Below are positions 1-8,959 of a stretch of DNA of 64,000 nucleotides, piece by piece. The stretch comes from Chloroflexota bacterium (GTDB lineage Bacteria > Chloroflexota > Anaerolineae > Aggregatilineales > J027): positions 62,001 to 126,000 of the forward strand of contig JABFGB010000017.1 in assembly GCA_013112715.1 (NCBI GenBank). Reading direction: 5' to 3'. Made by a program: the position numbers and the translations under genes. Below the pieces are notes generated by a model. It was not told the origin of the DNA. It saw nothing but the letters and a program-made list of their open reading frames with translations, and searched no databases. Within the stretch, counting starts at the first letter, position 1. Every line of letters begins with the position of its first letter.

Positions 1-90
1 AAGGATTTATGGTTTCTCGTTTGGCACGCCGCCCCGTATCGCATATACTTAACTCCAATAAACACGAACTCTTATTTGGGGAGAAATGTT

Positions 91-1632
91 ATGCGGCGTT
101 CCCTTAGATTCACTCCTATTTTTATCCTTCTCCTGATTGCCTTGGCAGCTTTTCCCACCATCAGGCCAGCCGCGCCCCAGACCGCCCATGCCCAAGAGGG
201 TAATCTTGTCACGGTGATCAGTGGTGCAGCCAATATCCGCAGTGGCCCATCCGCCTCTACTAGCGTTCTTGGCTCAGTCCCAAATGGCACAGTTTTGCTT
301 TGCACAGGTCGCAGCGGAACAGGCTGGTGGCGTGTGGAATCACCCTATGGCACAGGCTGGATTAGCGCTCGTATCAGCCAATTTCGCGGCGATTATGCCG
401 GACTGCCTGTGACGAATGAGCCTGCTGGGACAGAAGCCCTTTCGACAGTGGTAGCAGCGTATGGCCCGGTGAAGGTCTACAGCAACCCGAATTTTGACTC
501 ATTCGTGATTGCGATTGTGCCAAGTGGTGACTCCTTAAACATCGTCGCCATTACCGGGGACGGCAATTGGGTACAGGTCAGTAGCCCCGGCGGAATCGGT
601 TATGTCAATCTTGGCGCAGTTGCTCGTCGTGGCCCACTAGAACAATTAACTGTCGTTGGCGACCCCGGCCCCAGTTTTAATGGCCCAACCGCGCAACTCA
701 ATGCGGATACAGTCGTGATTGGCATAGATGGCAATGCGATTGGGGTTTTGCCTGCCGGCGCAATTGTCCCAATTGTGGGACGCAATGCGGACGGCACGCG
801 CTGGATGGTCGCCCCGGATTTTGGTGTGGGCTTCATCCCTGTGACCAACGTGACACTGGCAGGCACCGCCCTCGAAATTCCGGTTGTAGACGCTGGTACA
901 ATTGCTGGCCCACCTGCCGATAATGTCACCCGCTTTACGGCTACCGTGATTGTCGAACGCAAACTGCTCTACAAGAAAGATAATTATTCGGGTGTAGTAT
1001 TGGATGCCCGACGCGGCGCGGAACTCAACGTCATTGCACGCAACCCCGACGGCACATGGCTACAAGTGATCTATCAAAGTAATGTGGTATGGGTCAATTT
1101 CAGCGGCATCTCGCTTAATGGCAGCCTTGAACTCCTACCAGTGGTCAGTACCGAAACCCCACCCAATAATCGCATCATCATTAACACCTACGCTTTGAAC
1201 GTTCGCAGCGGCCCCGGCCCAGATTTCACCTCGATTGCAGTGTTGTCTGGTGGTACAGAAGTACGTACCACAGGCCGCAGTCCCGATTATGGCTGGTGGC
1301 GCATCGAAGGTGATTTTGGTGTCGGCTGGGTCAACATGAAATATGTGATTTTCCGGGGGCAACACTGGACAGTCCCGTTTGTGACCGAACCCGCTGGTGA
1401 AATCGCCCTACCCTACGCGATTGTAGCGATTGATCGTCCTGTCTATACCACATGGGAAGGTATTGAAGTTGCAGGCACGCTCCCCGGCGGCACACAATAT
1501 ACCGTCCTCGCCCGCAGTGATGATAATTGGACGATGCTGCAACTGAACACCCCATTGGGTCGTGTGTGGCTCAACGCAGGCGCGGTTATCTTTAGAGGCA
1601 ATCCCGATTTAGTGCCAATCAAACACGAATAA
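91..1632 (+). CDS. Secreted multi-SH3b-domain protein
   Basis: A 513-residue exported protein. The N terminus (MRRSLRF, a hydrophobic stretch, then a likely cleavage after AHA) is a signal peptide. The mature part consists of SH3-like barrels. The first and a later one are clear bacterial SH3b domains with the NIRSGPS / NVRSGPGP and GWW(R) motifs (about residues 38-110 and 368-440), and the units between are more diverged copies. SH3b domains usually bind cell-wall or surface glycans, so a role in wall binding is likely, but no catalytic domain is visible. The ATG at 91 is chosen over an in-frame TTG at 76 because GGGGAG (78-83) sits 7 bases before it. A hairpin terminator follows. The exact function is unknown. 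Confidence 0.85.
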   Translation: MRRSLRFTPIFILLLIALAAFPTIRPAAPQTAHAQEGNLVTVISGAANIRSGPSASTSVLGSVPNGTVLLCTGRSGTGWWRVESPYGTGWISARISQFRGDYAGLPVTNEPAGTEALSTVVAAYGPVKVYSNPNFDSFVIAIVPSGDSLNIVAITGDGNWVQVSSPGGIGYVNLGAVARRGPLEQLTVVGDPGPSFNGPTAQLNADTVVIGIDGNAIGVLPAGAIVPIVGRNADGTRWMVAPDFGVGFIPVTNVTLAGTALEIPVVDAGTIAGPPADNVTRFTATVIVERKLLYKKDNYSGVVLDARRGAELNVIARNPDGTWLQVIYQSNVVWVNFSGISLNGSLELLPVVSTETPPNNRIIINTYALNVRSGPGPDFTSIAVLSGGTEVRTTGRSPDYGWWRIEGDFGVGWVNMKYVIFRGQHWTVPFVTEPAGEIALPYAIVAIDRPVYTTWEGIEVAGTLPGGTQYTVLARSDDNWTMLQLNTPLGRVWLNAGAVIFRGNPDLVPIKHE

Positions 1633-1645
1633 ACCAGAGTTAGAC

Positions 1646-1676
1646 AAGGGTGGGTCAAATGGCTCACCCTTTTTTT
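1646..1676 (+). terminator. Rho-independent terminator after SH3b gene
   Basis: Stem AAGGGTG (1646-1652) pairs with CACCCTT (1665-1671) and is followed by a T run to 1676. It lies 14 bases after the stop codon of the SH3b gene. Confidence 0.8.
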
Positions 1677-1799
1677 GCATTTGCTTTGTCACATCACACA
1701 AACGGCGTTTAAGCGTAGGCTATCGGCCCTTTACGCCAGATATTAGTCTCAGTATCCTTAGTGCCACTCCGAGGACAAATTCATAGTAACGGTGATGGT

Positions 1800-2969
1800 A
1801 TGCGTAGACGACTCATCTTGGCTGTTTTTATTGTTGGATTACTTCTCCCTTTTGCGTTAAAAAGTGACGACGCCAAAGCCTTCCCCGGCTCCAACCGCGA
1901 CGAAGAATGTGAAAAACTCATCGAGCAGGCTGTCCTCTCTATAGATGCTGGACAGACCGTCGAAAACCCGGATTGCATCACTAATCCCGGCCTGTCTGCT
2001 ATGGATATGCGTGCCGCCTATGCAACCATGCAGCAGTATCCTACACCCGATTTTCCGCACATCCCTTTTGATGAAGAACTGCTCACCGCCCGTAAATATC
2101 GGCGTTTGGTCGGGGATATTCAGATTTACAGCGCTCCCAATCCCGATGCCGCCGTAGTCGAGACCCTGCCCCCCGGTTATCATCACGTCACCATCGGCGC
2201 GGTGTTGGATGGATGGGTACAAATCGGCACAGATCGTTGGGTGAAAAGCGAAAATGTGGAACAAGAAGACATCTCCCAACTGACAGGGGTGTTAATTGAT
2301 CGCACCTTTGAACGCCCGTTTGCATGGATGATCGCGCCAGAACGCCCCAGCAGCTATCCCGGCGGACCGCCCAATGAAAGTCTTCCCAAAATCGAACGCT
2401 ATACTCTGATGAACATCTTCGGAGTGGAGGTCGTCAATGGCTTCGAATGGTATCTAATTGGGCCAAACCAATGGATTCAACAACTGCGTGTTGCCAAAGT
2501 CAAACCCGTCCAGCGCCCTGCCGAAGTCGGCCCAAATGACCAGTGGGTTGCCGTAGACCTCTACGAACAAACGGCGGTGGCCTATCAGGGCGATGATATG
2601 GTGTTTGCTACACTGGTCGCTACGGGTCTGCCCAATTGGTCAACCGCCGAGGGTCTATTTAAAATTTACCAGCGTTGGAACACCGCCCCTATGACGGGCG
2701 CAGCGGGTCAGGCCGAATATTATCTCATCCAAAACGTCCCTTGGGTCATGTACTTCAACGAGGATATGGCCCTGCATGGCGCATATTGGCACGACAAATT
2801 TGGCTATCGCCAATCACGCGGGTGTGTCAACCTTTCGATTTTGGATGCTCATTGGATCTATCAGTGGTCAGAGGCAACGCCCGAAGGCGCGGCATGGGTG
2901 TACGTCTACAGCAGCGGGGAATATCGCAGCGATTTGCCAGATTGGGCTGTGCGTGCGCCTCGTAGATAA
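1800..2969 (+). CDS. L,D-transpeptidase (YkuD domain), exported
   Basis: A 389-residue exported protein with a C-terminal YkuD L,D-transpeptidase domain. This family cross-links peptidoglycan peptides or attaches proteins to them outside the membrane. The active-site signature is visible near residues 320-345: HGAYWHDKFGYRQSRGCVNL, with the SRGCVN cysteine and the upstream His. The N terminus MRRRLILAVFIVGLLLPFAL is a signal peptide or anchor. The central part (about residues 95-240) contains two SH3-like segments, consistent with wall binding. The ATG at 1800 gives a proper signal peptide. The in-frame GTG at 1761 would add 13 unlikely residues. It lies downstream of another wall-type protein but has its own terminator, so it is probably a separate transcription unit. 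Confidence 0.88.
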   Translation: MRRRLILAVFIVGLLLPFALKSDDAKAFPGSNRDEECEKLIEQAVLSIDAGQTVENPDCITNPGLSAMDMRAAYATMQQYPTPDFPHIPFDEELLTARKYRRLVGDIQIYSAPNPDAAVVETLPPGYHHVTIGAVLDGWVQIGTDRWVKSENVEQEDISQLTGVLIDRTFERPFAWMIAPERPSSYPGGPPNESLPKIERYTLMNIFGVEVVNGFEWYLIGPNQWIQQLRVAKVKPVQRPAEVGPNDQWVAVDLYEQTAVAYQGDDMVFATLVATGLPNWSTAEGLFKIYQRWNTAPMTGAAGQAEYYLIQNVPWVMYFNEDMALHGAYWHDKFGYRQSRGCVNLSILDAHWIYQWSEATPEGAAWVYVYSSGEYRSDLPDWAVRAPRR

Positions 2970-2997
2970 ACAGTTTCGATGCGTTAGAGTTTACAGA

Positions 2998-3028
2998 GGG
3001 CCGATCTTCAAACCATCGGCCCTTTTTT
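2998..3028 (+). terminator. Rho-independent terminator after L,D-transpeptidase
   Basis: GGGCCGAT (2998-3005) pairs with ATCGGCCC (3015-3022), followed by TTTTTT (3023-3028). Strong and perfectly paired. Confidence 0.88.
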
Positions 3029-3046
3029 ATTGCTTTATTTCGGGGA

Positions 3047-4141
3047 TTAGGCTTTTTCGTAAGCCAGCATCGCCGGATCAGCTGAGGCGATATATCCTTC
3101 AGCCACCAGCAGTTCCGCGTTTAAAATTGAGCCACCCGCCGCTCCGCGAATGGTATTGTGCGACAGCGACATAAATTGGACGCCATCTACCGTCTTGCAT
3201 TCACGCAGACGGCCCACCGTCGTGGTCATACCATTCCCTGCGTTCCGATCTCGACGGGGTTGCGGGCGATCCTGTTCATAGGCGACAACCAACGGGAATT
3301 CAGGGGCACTCGGCAGGCGGCGCACAATTTCCGGTGCGACAAAGCTGTTCCATGCCTCATCAATCGCTTCGAGTGAAGGGCGGCTATCAAATCCTACTGC
3401 TACGCTGACCAAGTGCGAATCCAGCACGGGTACTCGATTACAAGCGGCACTGGTCACCATCTCCAAAGGCAAAATTCTACTGCCATCAGGCGCAAGCTGG
3501 CCGAGCATCTTGTGTGGTTCAACTTCCAGCTTATCTTCCTCACCTTTGATATATGGCACGACGTTATCCAAAATATCCAACGAGGCTACTCCCGGATACC
3601 CCGCCCCACTGACGGCCTGCATACTGACGATATGCAGGACACGGATTCCAAATAGTCGCAGGGGTGCGAGGGCCACCGTCACCGGCATGGCTGTGCAGTT
3701 CGAATTAGTCACCAGCGCACCCGTTTTCCAGCCACGATTGCGGCGTTGAGTTTCAATCAAGCGGGTGTGATCGGGGTTAATTTCGGGATAGAGTAGCGGC
3801 ACGTCCTCAGTCATGCGATAAGTGCTGGCGTTGGAGCAAACCACATGCCCCTCCCCTGCCAATCGTACTTCGACTTCACGGGCGGCCTCACCGGGTAGTG
3901 CCGAAAAAACAAGCGGGGAATCAAGAATCGCATCCAGCGGTTTGACTGTCAATTCAGCCACGTCGCGGGGGGGATAGCCATCCAACACCCACCTAGCTGC
4001 TTCACGATAAGTCAAGCCTGCACTGCGGTCACTTGCCACAACTTCCGCCACCCGAAACCAAGGATGATTCTCTAGTAGGGCAATAAAACGTTGCCCCACT
4101 GCTCCCGTTGCCCCCAAAATGGCAACATCAATCTTTTGCAT
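3047..4141 (-). CDS. asd: Aspartate-semialdehyde dehydrogenase
   Basis: A 364-residue NADPH-dependent enzyme that reduces aspartyl-4-phosphate to aspartate-4-semialdehyde, the branch point to lysine, threonine and methionine. The N-terminal Rossmann motif GATGAVGQ (about residues 10-17), the catalytic cysteine in TNSNCTAMPV and the downstream VLDSHLVSVAV region are visible. The pattern matches the archaeal/fungal-type ASADH rather than the E. coli type. The start at 4141 (MQKIDVAIL) is preceded by CGGAG at good spacing. The longer in-frame extension to 4267 has no conserved sequence. It is convergent with the L,D-transpeptidase gene. The homoserine branch enzymes lie about 4 kb away. Confidence 0.93.
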   Translation of the reverse strand: MQKIDVAILGATGAVGQRFIALLENHPWFRVAEVVASDRSAGLTYREAARWVLDGYPPRDVAELTVKPLDAILDSPLVFSALPGEAAREVEVRLAGEGHVVCSNASTYRMTEDVPLLYPEINPDHTRLIETQRRNRGWKTGALVTNSNCTAMPVTVALAPLRLFGIRVLHIVSMQAVSGAGYPGVASLDILDNVVPYIKGEEDKLEVEPHKMLGQLAPDGSRILPLEMVTSAACNRVPVLDSHLVSVAVGFDSRPSLEAIDEAWNSFVAPEIVRRLPSAPEFPLVVAYEQDRPQPRRDRNAGNGMTTTVGRLRECKTVDGVQFMSLSHNTIRGAAGGSILNAELLVAEGYIASADPAMLAYEKA

Positions 4142-4394
4142 GTCCAACTCCGGTTTATGTTTCGAGTAAATGGTGTAGGCTTGATTGTAGCAGAACTCAT
4201 CTATGCGCTGCACAAATTTGGTTAAATGGGACATGCCGCCTACCGCTAATTCCCCCATTTGCCCCATTTCAAATCGAATTGGCCTCTTAATAATGAGTAC
4301 AGAGATTTGCTTGGAACTTTTCCGGCAAAAATGTCGTCTTAGGTATTGAGCCTATCAATGGGGGGCTTTCTTTCGCATCCATGAGGAGACACAC

Positions 4395-5147
4395 ATGGTT
4401 TCTAATCAAAAGGTAGTTCGTGCTGTACTAGCGTTACTCGTCGCAGTCACATTGGTCGCTGGTGGGTTGTTGGCAAAACAGCCTGAAGTACAAGCTGCGC
4501 CCGACCCGCAAACAACAACGCCACGCAGCATCACCGTCATCGGTCAAGGAACCGCCTACTCTGCCCCGGACATCGCCTATATGAGCGTGGGGGTTGATGT
4601 CATCAATACCGACGTCATCACCGCCGTCAATGATGCCAATACGAACATTCAGGCTGTCATTGATGCTCTGCAAGGCGCCGGTGTTGCCGCAGAAGACATC
4701 CGTACCGAATATTACAACATCTACCGGGAAGGCAGTTATGGCCCAGTTGCCGAAGGCATGGAGCAACCACCCGCCAACTATCATGTCACCAATGTCATCA
4801 ATGTGACCGTGCGTGACGTGACCCAAATTGGCAATCTGTTGGCAACGGCTGTAACGGCTGGCGCGAATGTCGTCAACAACATTTCCTTCGATATTTCGGA
4901 ACGTTCCGCGCTTCAAACCGATGCTCGAACTGCTGCCTTTGCCGACGCAACTGCCCGTGCCACCGAATTGGCTGGCTTGGTTGGGGCGACGCTAGGTGAA
5001 GTCCTGTCTGTGCAAGAAGGCGATGGTGGCTACTATCCTCTCGCCAGTGCGGAACGGGCGCAGGGTGGTGGTGCTGGTAATGTGCCAATCGCAGGCGGCA
5101 CATTGAGTGTAAGCGTTACTTTGACTGTAACCTTCGCCATCAGCTAA
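4395..5147 (+). CDS. SIMPL (DUF541) domain protein, exported
   Basis: A 250-residue protein with a signal peptide (hydrophobic residues 10-27, cleavage near VQA) and one SIMPL/DUF541 domain covering the rest. Typical landmarks are ITVIGQGTA near residue 50, DIRTEYYNI, and the Ala-rich helix DARTAAFADATARATELAG followed by a Gly-rich loop. SIMPL proteins are found in periplasms or at the bacterial surface. Their biochemical role is not settled (oxidative-stress links in some species). The start has GAGGAG 6-8 bases upstream. It is divergent from asd and has its own terminator. Confidence 0.87.
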   Translation: MVSNQKVVRAVLALLVAVTLVAGGLLAKQPEVQAAPDPQTTTPRSITVIGQGTAYSAPDIAYMSVGVDVINTDVITAVNDANTNIQAVIDALQGAGVAAEDIRTEYYNIYREGSYGPVAEGMEQPPANYHVTNVINVTVRDVTQIGNLLATAVTAGANVVNNISFDISERSALQTDARTAAFADATARATELAGLVGATLGEVLSVQEGDGGYYPLASAERAQGGGAGNVPIAGGTLSVSVTLTVTFAIS

Positions 5148-5170
5148 CCCACCGTATCTTATGAAATCAA

Positions 5171-5206
5171 AAAGGGCCGTCCTAATCAGGATTGCCCTTT
5201 TTCTTT
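5171..5206. terminator. Bidirectional hairpin terminator
   Basis: AAAGGGC (5171-5177) pairs with GCCCTTT (5194-5200). It has T-rich sequence on the + side and A-rich sequence on the other side, so it can serve both the SIMPL gene (+) and the converging Clp-N/kinase-like gene (-). Confidence 0.75.
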
Positions 5207-5221
5207 GGCAGTGAATATTGG

Positions 5222-7192
5222 CTAATTATCGGGACTATCCCGTTCATACATCGGGGTATCGCCACCCATTGGGTCAAATGGCATCCTTGTACCCGTGCCA
5301 TCTGTTGGCAATTCCGACATCCCTTGCGTGCTAAACACCCCTTTTTCAGCTTTTAGGACATAATCCACCGATAGGGCCGCCGTCAAAAACAGCAGCCGCC
5401 GCACATCCAACGAAGCCGAATTTTTCCAAGACAATCCGCGTAATGCCGCCAGCATCAAGGCCACATGATATTCACGCCATTGTTGAGTTCGCGCCAGATT
5501 CACCTCGACCACTTTTCGTAATGTGATAATGGGAGATAAGGCTTGCGCGACTGGATCACCCTGTGACACTAGGTCGGCGTTGTGGCTGTTGACGGCTTCA
5601 AGTAATCGAATTGTCCCCCAAACGCCGTCCCACCCTTCTGGCATACGTGGGCCAACCACTGTACATAAAAGGCTCACTTCTAGCACAGCCCAGTCAAACA
5701 GTGTATGACCTTCGCGGGTTAGGGCAAAATCCACTAACCAAGCATCTCCGGCTGGCCCAACCAAGATATTCCCCAAATGCAAATCGCCGTGAATAATCGA
5801 GAGATAACCACTGACACGGCGCTCTAGGAAATTATTGACATGCAGCAAAGGATTGGGCAAGCTGTTAAGTGGCGCGGGGGCAGGCAAATTTTGCTCGGTT
5901 AGATCAAACAGTGGTTCAAGCCATTGGGCCTGCTCCAACAAGATTTCTTTGCGCCGACGAATCACACGACCTGTGAAGCGTGGCACTAATTCACCGCGCC
6001 GGAATTCCTTGACCTCATCGCCGAGTCCAATCACCTCCACTTTGGATGCACGATTCACCGCTTCCGGGCCGCTCCCCGCAGAAAGCTGTACGGTTCCTTT
6101 ATCGGGCCGGACTTTTTGCACGGTGAAGTCACGCAAATCCACCAATTGCCCGATTTCAATATCTTCGCTGCGACTCCATGCGCCCAGCGGGCTGATTTCG
6201 GTATACGAGGTCTGCGTTGAGGGTCGCATCACCGCAATCTCAAGCGCAGCAGGCAGCACATGTTCATATTCACGCCATACGCCAAACCGATAGCGCTGCC
6301 GCTGTGACCACCACGCCCCGGCATACGATTGATAAACACTGTGTTGAATGAGCCGACCAATATCTTCCGGCGTGGCATGATCGGCAAACGCGCGTAAATC
6401 TATTGGATTGGTACTGCCAAGCGGCTGAACGAGGGTATATTTAAGACCGCCCAGTGGCGAATCTTCGGGGAGCGAGGGGTTATCCAAAACTCGTGCGGTT
6501 GTCGGTGGGAGGGTATCTTTCACATACGAATCGTAATGGCGCTTTTCATAGAGAATCGCCGAACGCTCGTCAATCTTCACCACCACCCGTGCCTCAGCCC
6601 GTTGGGGACGCATCGGCTGGACAACCAACAAGCGTGTATTGCCATAACTTCCCGCCAGTTCCCGCTCGACCACAATGCGTTGATGCGTGCGGAACATGCG
6701 CTGCAAAACCCGGCGCTCATCGGCATTTAAGTCCACATACCCATCAATGGGCACATCCGGGACATCCGCCCGCGCTTTGGTTGACCAATTGGCGGCAATC
6801 TGGCGCAGTTTTGGGATGTCCGCGCCAACTTCTTGCAACACCCGCACCGCCACACTATCAGCCTCATCCAAAATGGCTAAGAGCAAATCACGCTCGGACG
6901 GAGTATGCAAGCCAGCGTATTTTTGGGCCATTTTTAGGACACGGCTGGTACGCGGTGTTTCGCGGAAACCGGGCCAAAAGCGCCGATTTTCATTCATTCC
7001 GATGGTCTGGCGGATGCTATAACGAACAAAACGCGGCTCAAGCCCTGTATATTCCAAAATCGCATTGGTGAGGCCATTTTGAAGTTTCGTCAGCGCGATA
7101 AAGAGATGCTCAACGCCGATATAGTAATGATGATGGTGTGCAGATTCCTGCTCCGCAATTGCTAAAATATCTTTTAAGCCGATGGTTGCCAT
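5222..7192 (-). CDS. Clp-N repeat plus phosphotransferase-like (APH fold) fusion protein
   Basis: A 656-residue protein with two recognisable parts. Residues about 1-140 resemble the Clp N-terminal repeat domain (two helical repeats, with EQESAHHHHYYIGVEHLFIA and SERDLLLAILDEADSVA), normally an adaptor or substrate-binding module of ClpA/ClpC. No AAA+ Walker motifs follow. Instead, about residues 460-560 carry an aminoglycoside/choline-kinase-like core: IIHGDLHLGNILVG (HGDxxxxN) and WLVDFALT (DF metal-binding Asp). The middle region (160-450) is unassigned. The gene follows the FHA gene with a 9-base gap and AAGGTGG as RBS, so the two are co-expressed. I infer a signalling protein that may phosphorylate something recognised by the FHA protein, but the substrate is unknown. 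Confidence 0.72.
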   Translation of the reverse strand: MATIGLKDILAIAEQESAHHHHYYIGVEHLFIALTKLQNGLTNAILEYTGLEPRFVRYSIRQTIGMNENRRFWPGFRETPRTSRVLKMAQKYAGLHTPSERDLLLAILDEADSVAVRVLQEVGADIPKLRQIAANWSTKARADVPDVPIDGYVDLNADERRVLQRMFRTHQRIVVERELAGSYGNTRLLVVQPMRPQRAEARVVVKIDERSAILYEKRHYDSYVKDTLPPTTARVLDNPSLPEDSPLGGLKYTLVQPLGSTNPIDLRAFADHATPEDIGRLIQHSVYQSYAGAWWSQRQRYRFGVWREYEHVLPAALEIAVMRPSTQTSYTEISPLGAWSRSEDIEIGQLVDLRDFTVQKVRPDKGTVQLSAGSGPEAVNRASKVEVIGLGDEVKEFRRGELVPRFTGRVIRRRKEILLEQAQWLEPLFDLTEQNLPAPAPLNSLPNPLLHVNNFLERRVSGYLSIIHGDLHLGNILVGPAGDAWLVDFALTREGHTLFDWAVLEVSLLCTVVGPRMPEGWDGVWGTIRLLEAVNSHNADLVSQGDPVAQALSPIITLRKVVEVNLARTQQWREYHVALMLAALRGLSWKNSASLDVRRLLFLTAALSVDYVLKAEKGVFSTQGMSELPTDGTGTRMPFDPMGGDTPMYERDSPDN

Positions 7193-7201
7193 GCTGCCAC
7201 C

Positions 7202-7549
7202 TTATTCAATAGACTGCACACGAAGCCAAGTCTGCCCCACCCTAAACATTTGTCCAATATCGAGAGATTCCGGGTCTTTAACACGCCGCCGCCCAATAAA
7301 TGTCCCATTGCGGCTACCTTCATCCACCAAAAATAATCCATCGGTGCGGCGCTGCAAGGTCGCATGGAGTCTTGAAACCAGCGTATCAAAAGGGATACAC
7401 ACATCACTATTGTCCCGCCGACCAATGGTATATCTTCCAAGCAGCCCCGGGGGAATAGGATCGCCTGATTTGGAATGGCTGAGGATAATCTCCATCCCAT
7501 CATCCGGGCCACTCATGACCATCAGTTTGACTATCAATTCCGGTTCCAT
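7202..7549 (-). CDS. FHA-domain protein
   Basis: A 115-residue protein made almost entirely of one forkhead-associated domain, a phosphothreonine-binding beta sandwich. Diagnostic residues are GRYTIGRRDNSDV (first GR), the SRLHA motif and GSRNGTFIGRRRV. No signal peptide or membrane helix, so it is cytoplasmic. It lies just upstream of the Clp-N/phosphotransferase-like gene in the same operon. FHA proteins usually read Thr phosphorylation made by Ser/Thr kinases. The only canonical one in this window is at 45-48.5 kb, so the partner may be elsewhere or may be the coupled phosphotransferase-like protein. Confidence 0.88.
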   Translation of the reverse strand: MEPELIVKLMVMSGPDDGMEIILSHSKSGDPIPPGLLGRYTIGRRDNSDVCIPFDTLVSRLHATLQRRTDGLFLVDEGSRNGTFIGRRRVKDPESLDIGQMFRVGQTWLRVQSIE

Positions 7550-7738
7550 CCATTAACCCATTTTCAGAGATAACTAAAAACCTACTGAAAGTAAGTATAT
7601 AACGAGCATTAAATTTGTGTATAGGCCCTTCACCAAGTTTTGAGCGATAGGCAAACTTGCTAAGGTTAGTTGTCATTCTACGCTATATTCGCTACATTTG
7701 CACAATCTAGACATCCACCCCCATTAGGAGATTGTTCG

Positions 7739-8953
7739 TTGAACATCGAGGAACCTATACCCGGCCCAAGTACACAATCTGTCCATGCCGGAAGTCCCCG
7801 CCTACGTCCCGGACATGCCATCACAACACCGATTACGCAAAGCGCCACGTTTACCTTCGCGGATAGTGACGACTTAACCGCATTCATGCGGAGCAAAGTT
7901 TGGGGTGAAGAGGGTGAAGAGAGCCGCGAAGAATATGGGCGCTATGGCAATCCCTCAGTTCATGCTGTCGAAAAACGTCTAGCGGCATTAGAAGGCGGCG
8001 AAGAGGCGGTGCTGTTTGCATCAGGCATGGCGGCCATTACCACCCTACTCCTTGCCAGCCTGCCCACTGGTACTCATATCGTTATGACTAATGACTGTTA
8101 TCGCCGCACGCGCCAATTCTGCACTACCTTCCTCAAGCGATTGGGAATTGAAACCTCTATTGTGCCAATGGGTGATTATGACGCGATGGAATCCGCCATT
8201 GTCCCCAAGAAAACCCGCATTATCATTTCCGAAAGCCCAACTAACCCCTATCTGCGCCTTGTGGACTTCGCCAAAATCGCCGAGATTGGGATGCAGCACA
8301 AAGTCGTCACCTTGATTGACAGTACCTTTGGCACACCGATTAACCAACTTCCCCTCAGTTATGGCATTGATTACGTGCTGCACAGCGCTACCAAATATCT
8401 CGGCGGGCACAATGACTTACTGGCGGGGGTCATTATTGGTAGTGCGGAACGTATTGGCGCTCTTCGACAGGCGCAAGGGGTCTTGGGGTCAGTCCTAGCC
8501 CCACAAAACGCCTATCTATTGGAACGTGGACTCAAAACTTTGGCCCTTCGCGTCCAAAAACAAAACGAAAATGGCTGGGCATTGGCTTGTTATTTGGAAG
8601 CTCATCCGAAAATCGAGCGTGTGTGGTATCCCGGCCTCCAATCCCATCCCGATTATAACCTTGCCCACCAACAAATGAAGGGGTTCGGTGGCGTAGTCAG
8701 TTTTACCGTCAAAGGCGATTACGATACGACGAAACGTTTTATTGATGCCCTGCGTCTGCCCTATATCGCCCCTAGTTTAGGCGGGACGGAGAGCTTAGTG
8801 GAACAGCCCGCCATCATGTCCTATTTTGAAAAAGAACCCGAAGAACGGCTCGAACTGGGTATTTTTGACAATCTAGTGCGTTATTCCACCGGGATTGAAG
8901 ACGCCCGTGATATTATTGCCGATATTGAACAGGCCCTCGCCGAAATTGGATAG
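7739..8953 (+). CDS. Trans-sulfuration PLP enzyme (cystathionine gamma-synthase/lyase family)
   Basis: A 404-residue fold-type I PLP enzyme of the Cys/Met metabolism family. Landmarks are PITQSATFTF near the N terminus, YGRYGNPSV (PLP-phosphate contact), FASGMAAI, the ISESPTNPYL segment with a nearby Asp, and the PLP lysine in HSATKYLGGH. The start is TTG at 7739, with TAGGAG (7725-7730) 8 bases upstream. The longer frame from 7670 adds a non-conserved peptide. Homoserine kinase begins 6 bases after the stop, so the pair forms an operon. That context favours a methionine-branch cystathionine gamma-synthase, but gamma-lyase or O-acylhomoserine sulfhydrylase cannot be excluded from sequence alone. 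Confidence 0.88.
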   Translation: MNIEEPIPGPSTQSVHAGSPRLRPGHAITTPITQSATFTFADSDDLTAFMRSKVWGEEGEESREEYGRYGNPSVHAVEKRLAALEGGEEAVLFASGMAAITTLLLASLPTGTHIVMTNDCYRRTRQFCTTFLKRLGIETSIVPMGDYDAMESAIVPKKTRIIISESPTNPYLRLVDFAKIAEIGMQHKVVTLIDSTFGTPINQLPLSYGIDYVLHSATKYLGGHNDLLAGVIIGSAERIGALRQAQGVLGSVLAPQNAYLLERGLKTLALRVQKQNENGWALACYLEAHPKIERVWYPGLQSHPDYNLAHQQMKGFGGVVSFTVKGDYDTTKRFIDALRLPYIAPSLGGTESLVEQPAIMSYFEKEPEERLELGIFDNLVRYSTGIEDARDIIADIEQALAEIG

Positions 8954-8959
8954 AAACTG

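Noticed and set aside
3047-4267. Longer asd frame starting at 4267
   Set aside because: The extra 42 residues lack conservation and an RBS; ATG 4141 has CGGAG and begins the known Rossmann N terminus.
6454-7071. 205-residue ORF on the + strand inside the Clp-N/kinase-like gene
   Set aside because: No domain, no RBS, and His/Pro-rich composition; it is an antisense shadow.
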